Assembly: GCA_034716535.1 (NCBI GenBank)
Contig: JAYEJW010000136.1
Location: forward strand, 1 to 14,939
DNA from: JAYEJW01 sp034716535
GTDB taxonomy: Bacteria; Pseudomonadota; Gammaproteobacteria; Chromatiales; Chromatiaceae
Length of the DNA: 14,939 bases
Reading direction: 5' to 3'
Shown here: piece by piece, positions 14,385 through 14,939 of the stretch
How positions within the stretch are numbered: the stretch's first letter is position 1
Layout: each line of letters starts with the position of its first letter
Program-made: the position numbers and the translations under genes
Notes under the pieces: generated by a model
The model's input: the letters and a program-made list of their open reading frames with translations, nothing else
What the model was told of the DNA's origin: nothing
Database searches by the model: none

Positions 14385-14939
14385 ATGGCCGTGAAAGCCG
14401 CGACAAACTCCGATGAATTTCCTCATTCCTCCTCTGCGCGCAAGCGGATGCTGCATATTCTGCGTGCAGCGCGCATGGTGGGACCGCTACTGGCGCTGGT
14501 TGCGGGGTTGATCGGCAGTCTGGCCCTGTTGCTTCTGCACTGGCAGTTGCCGGACTCGGCGAGGCTGCAGCTTCTGTGTCTGGGATTTCTGCTCATGTCC
14601 CTCGGCGCCCTCGTGCTCGCCGGTATGCGTCTGCGCGGCCAGTTGCTCATCCCCCTGGTCAATCTCGAAGCCTCCGTGGCCAGGGTTAGCCAGGGTGAGC
14701 CCGGCGCCAGCGAGGCGCTGCAGAACGCCGGCGTGCTCAATGACATCGCCCGGGACATCGGCACCCTCAACGCGGAGCTGACCGATCTCTACGAGGACAT
14801 GGATAGCCGGGTTGCGCGTCAGACCGTACGGCTGGCCCAGAAGACCGCATCGATCAAGATTCTCTACGAGGTCGCGGCGGGTATCAATCAGGCGGAGGGG
14901 CTGGACGATCTGTTGCTCCGATTTCTGCGCGTGCTCAAG
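14385..14939 (+). CDS. NarX/NarQ-like sensor histidine kinase, N-terminal part
   Basis: The frame stays open for 185 codons to the right edge, so the gene is cut by the window. A first hydrophobic helix (about residues 31-51, VGPLLALVAGLIGSLALLLL) and a second (about 62-82, LCLGFLLMSLGALVLAGM) are separated by only a very short loop, so there is no large periplasmic sensing domain. A HAMP-like linker and coiled coil follow (LLIPLVNLEASVARVSQG...DLYEDMDSRVARQT). The segment RLAQKTASIKILYEVAAGINQAEGLDDLLLRFLRVL is typical of the linker entering the GAF-like region of NarX/NarQ-type kinases. The kinase core is outside. The ATG at 14385 has GGGGGA about 9 nt upstream; an in-frame ATG at 14349 lacks a ribosome site. 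The ligand is unknown. Confidence 0.75.
   Translation, partial: MAVKAATNSDEFPHSSSARKRMLHILRAARMVGPLLALVAGLIGSLALLLLHWQLPDSARLQLLCLGFLLMSLGALVLAGMRLRGQLLIPLVNLEASVARVSQGEPGASEALQNAGVLNDIARDIGTLNAELTDLYEDMDSRVARQTVRLAQKTASIKILYEVAAGINQAEGLDDLLLRFLRVLK

Overview
The window looks like a chromosomal segment of a GC-rich gammaproteobacterium, perhaps of the Chromatiales/Ectothiorhodospiraceae sort. This is an inference from gene content: class I NrdA with doubled ATP-cones, cytochrome c4-like diheme protein, Atm1-type exporter, NarX/NarQ-like sensor and several dispersed intergenic palindromes. No phage, plasmid, CRISPR, rRNA or tRNA signal was seen.

Left part (1-4766). A long minus-strand gene (247-4290) encodes the large subunit of class I ribonucleotide reductase. 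It is interrupted by a 377-residue intein (1816-2946) carrying a LAGLIDADG homing endonuclease. The intein sits inside the GGKRKG loop that corresponds to specificity loop 2 of NrdA. It has the canonical Cys1 and a terminal His-Asn, but the residue after it is Gly, not Cys/Ser/Thr. Upstream is a legible control region: a promoter (TTGACA, 16 bp, TATATT) embedded in two NrdR-type boxes exactly 32 bp apart, with a consensus DnaA box and a near match further upstream. A Shine-Dalgarno-like AGGAG at the left edge suggests the next minus-strand gene, perhaps nrdB, starts just outside the window.

Middle part (4767-7549). A stand-alone two-CBS-domain protein is followed by an exported diheme cytochrome c with a proline-rich C-terminal tail. 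The cytochrome gene ends in a clear intrinsic terminator and converges on a small unrecognised secreted protein. About 0.7 kb of apparently non-coding DNA follows. It is built from palindromes and bounded by two ~82-bp direct repeats that match at 77 positions.

Right part (7550-14939). A minus-strand gene cluster reads S24/LexA-like protein, membrane-fusion lipoprotein, RND permease, with a 40-nt gap and then an ATGA overlap. No outer-membrane channel gene is in the window. Diverging from it is an Atm1-type half-size ABC exporter, followed by two CCCTCTCCC/GGGAGAGGG repeats and the start of a NarX/NarQ-like sensor kinase that runs off the right edge.

Most of the content is ordinary housekeeping and transport. 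The parts worth a second look are the intein with an unusual downstream junction in an allosteric loop of RNR, the composite NrdR/DnaA control region, the S24-like protein without the expected catalytic lysine at the head of an efflux cluster, and the repeat-bounded non-coding block.
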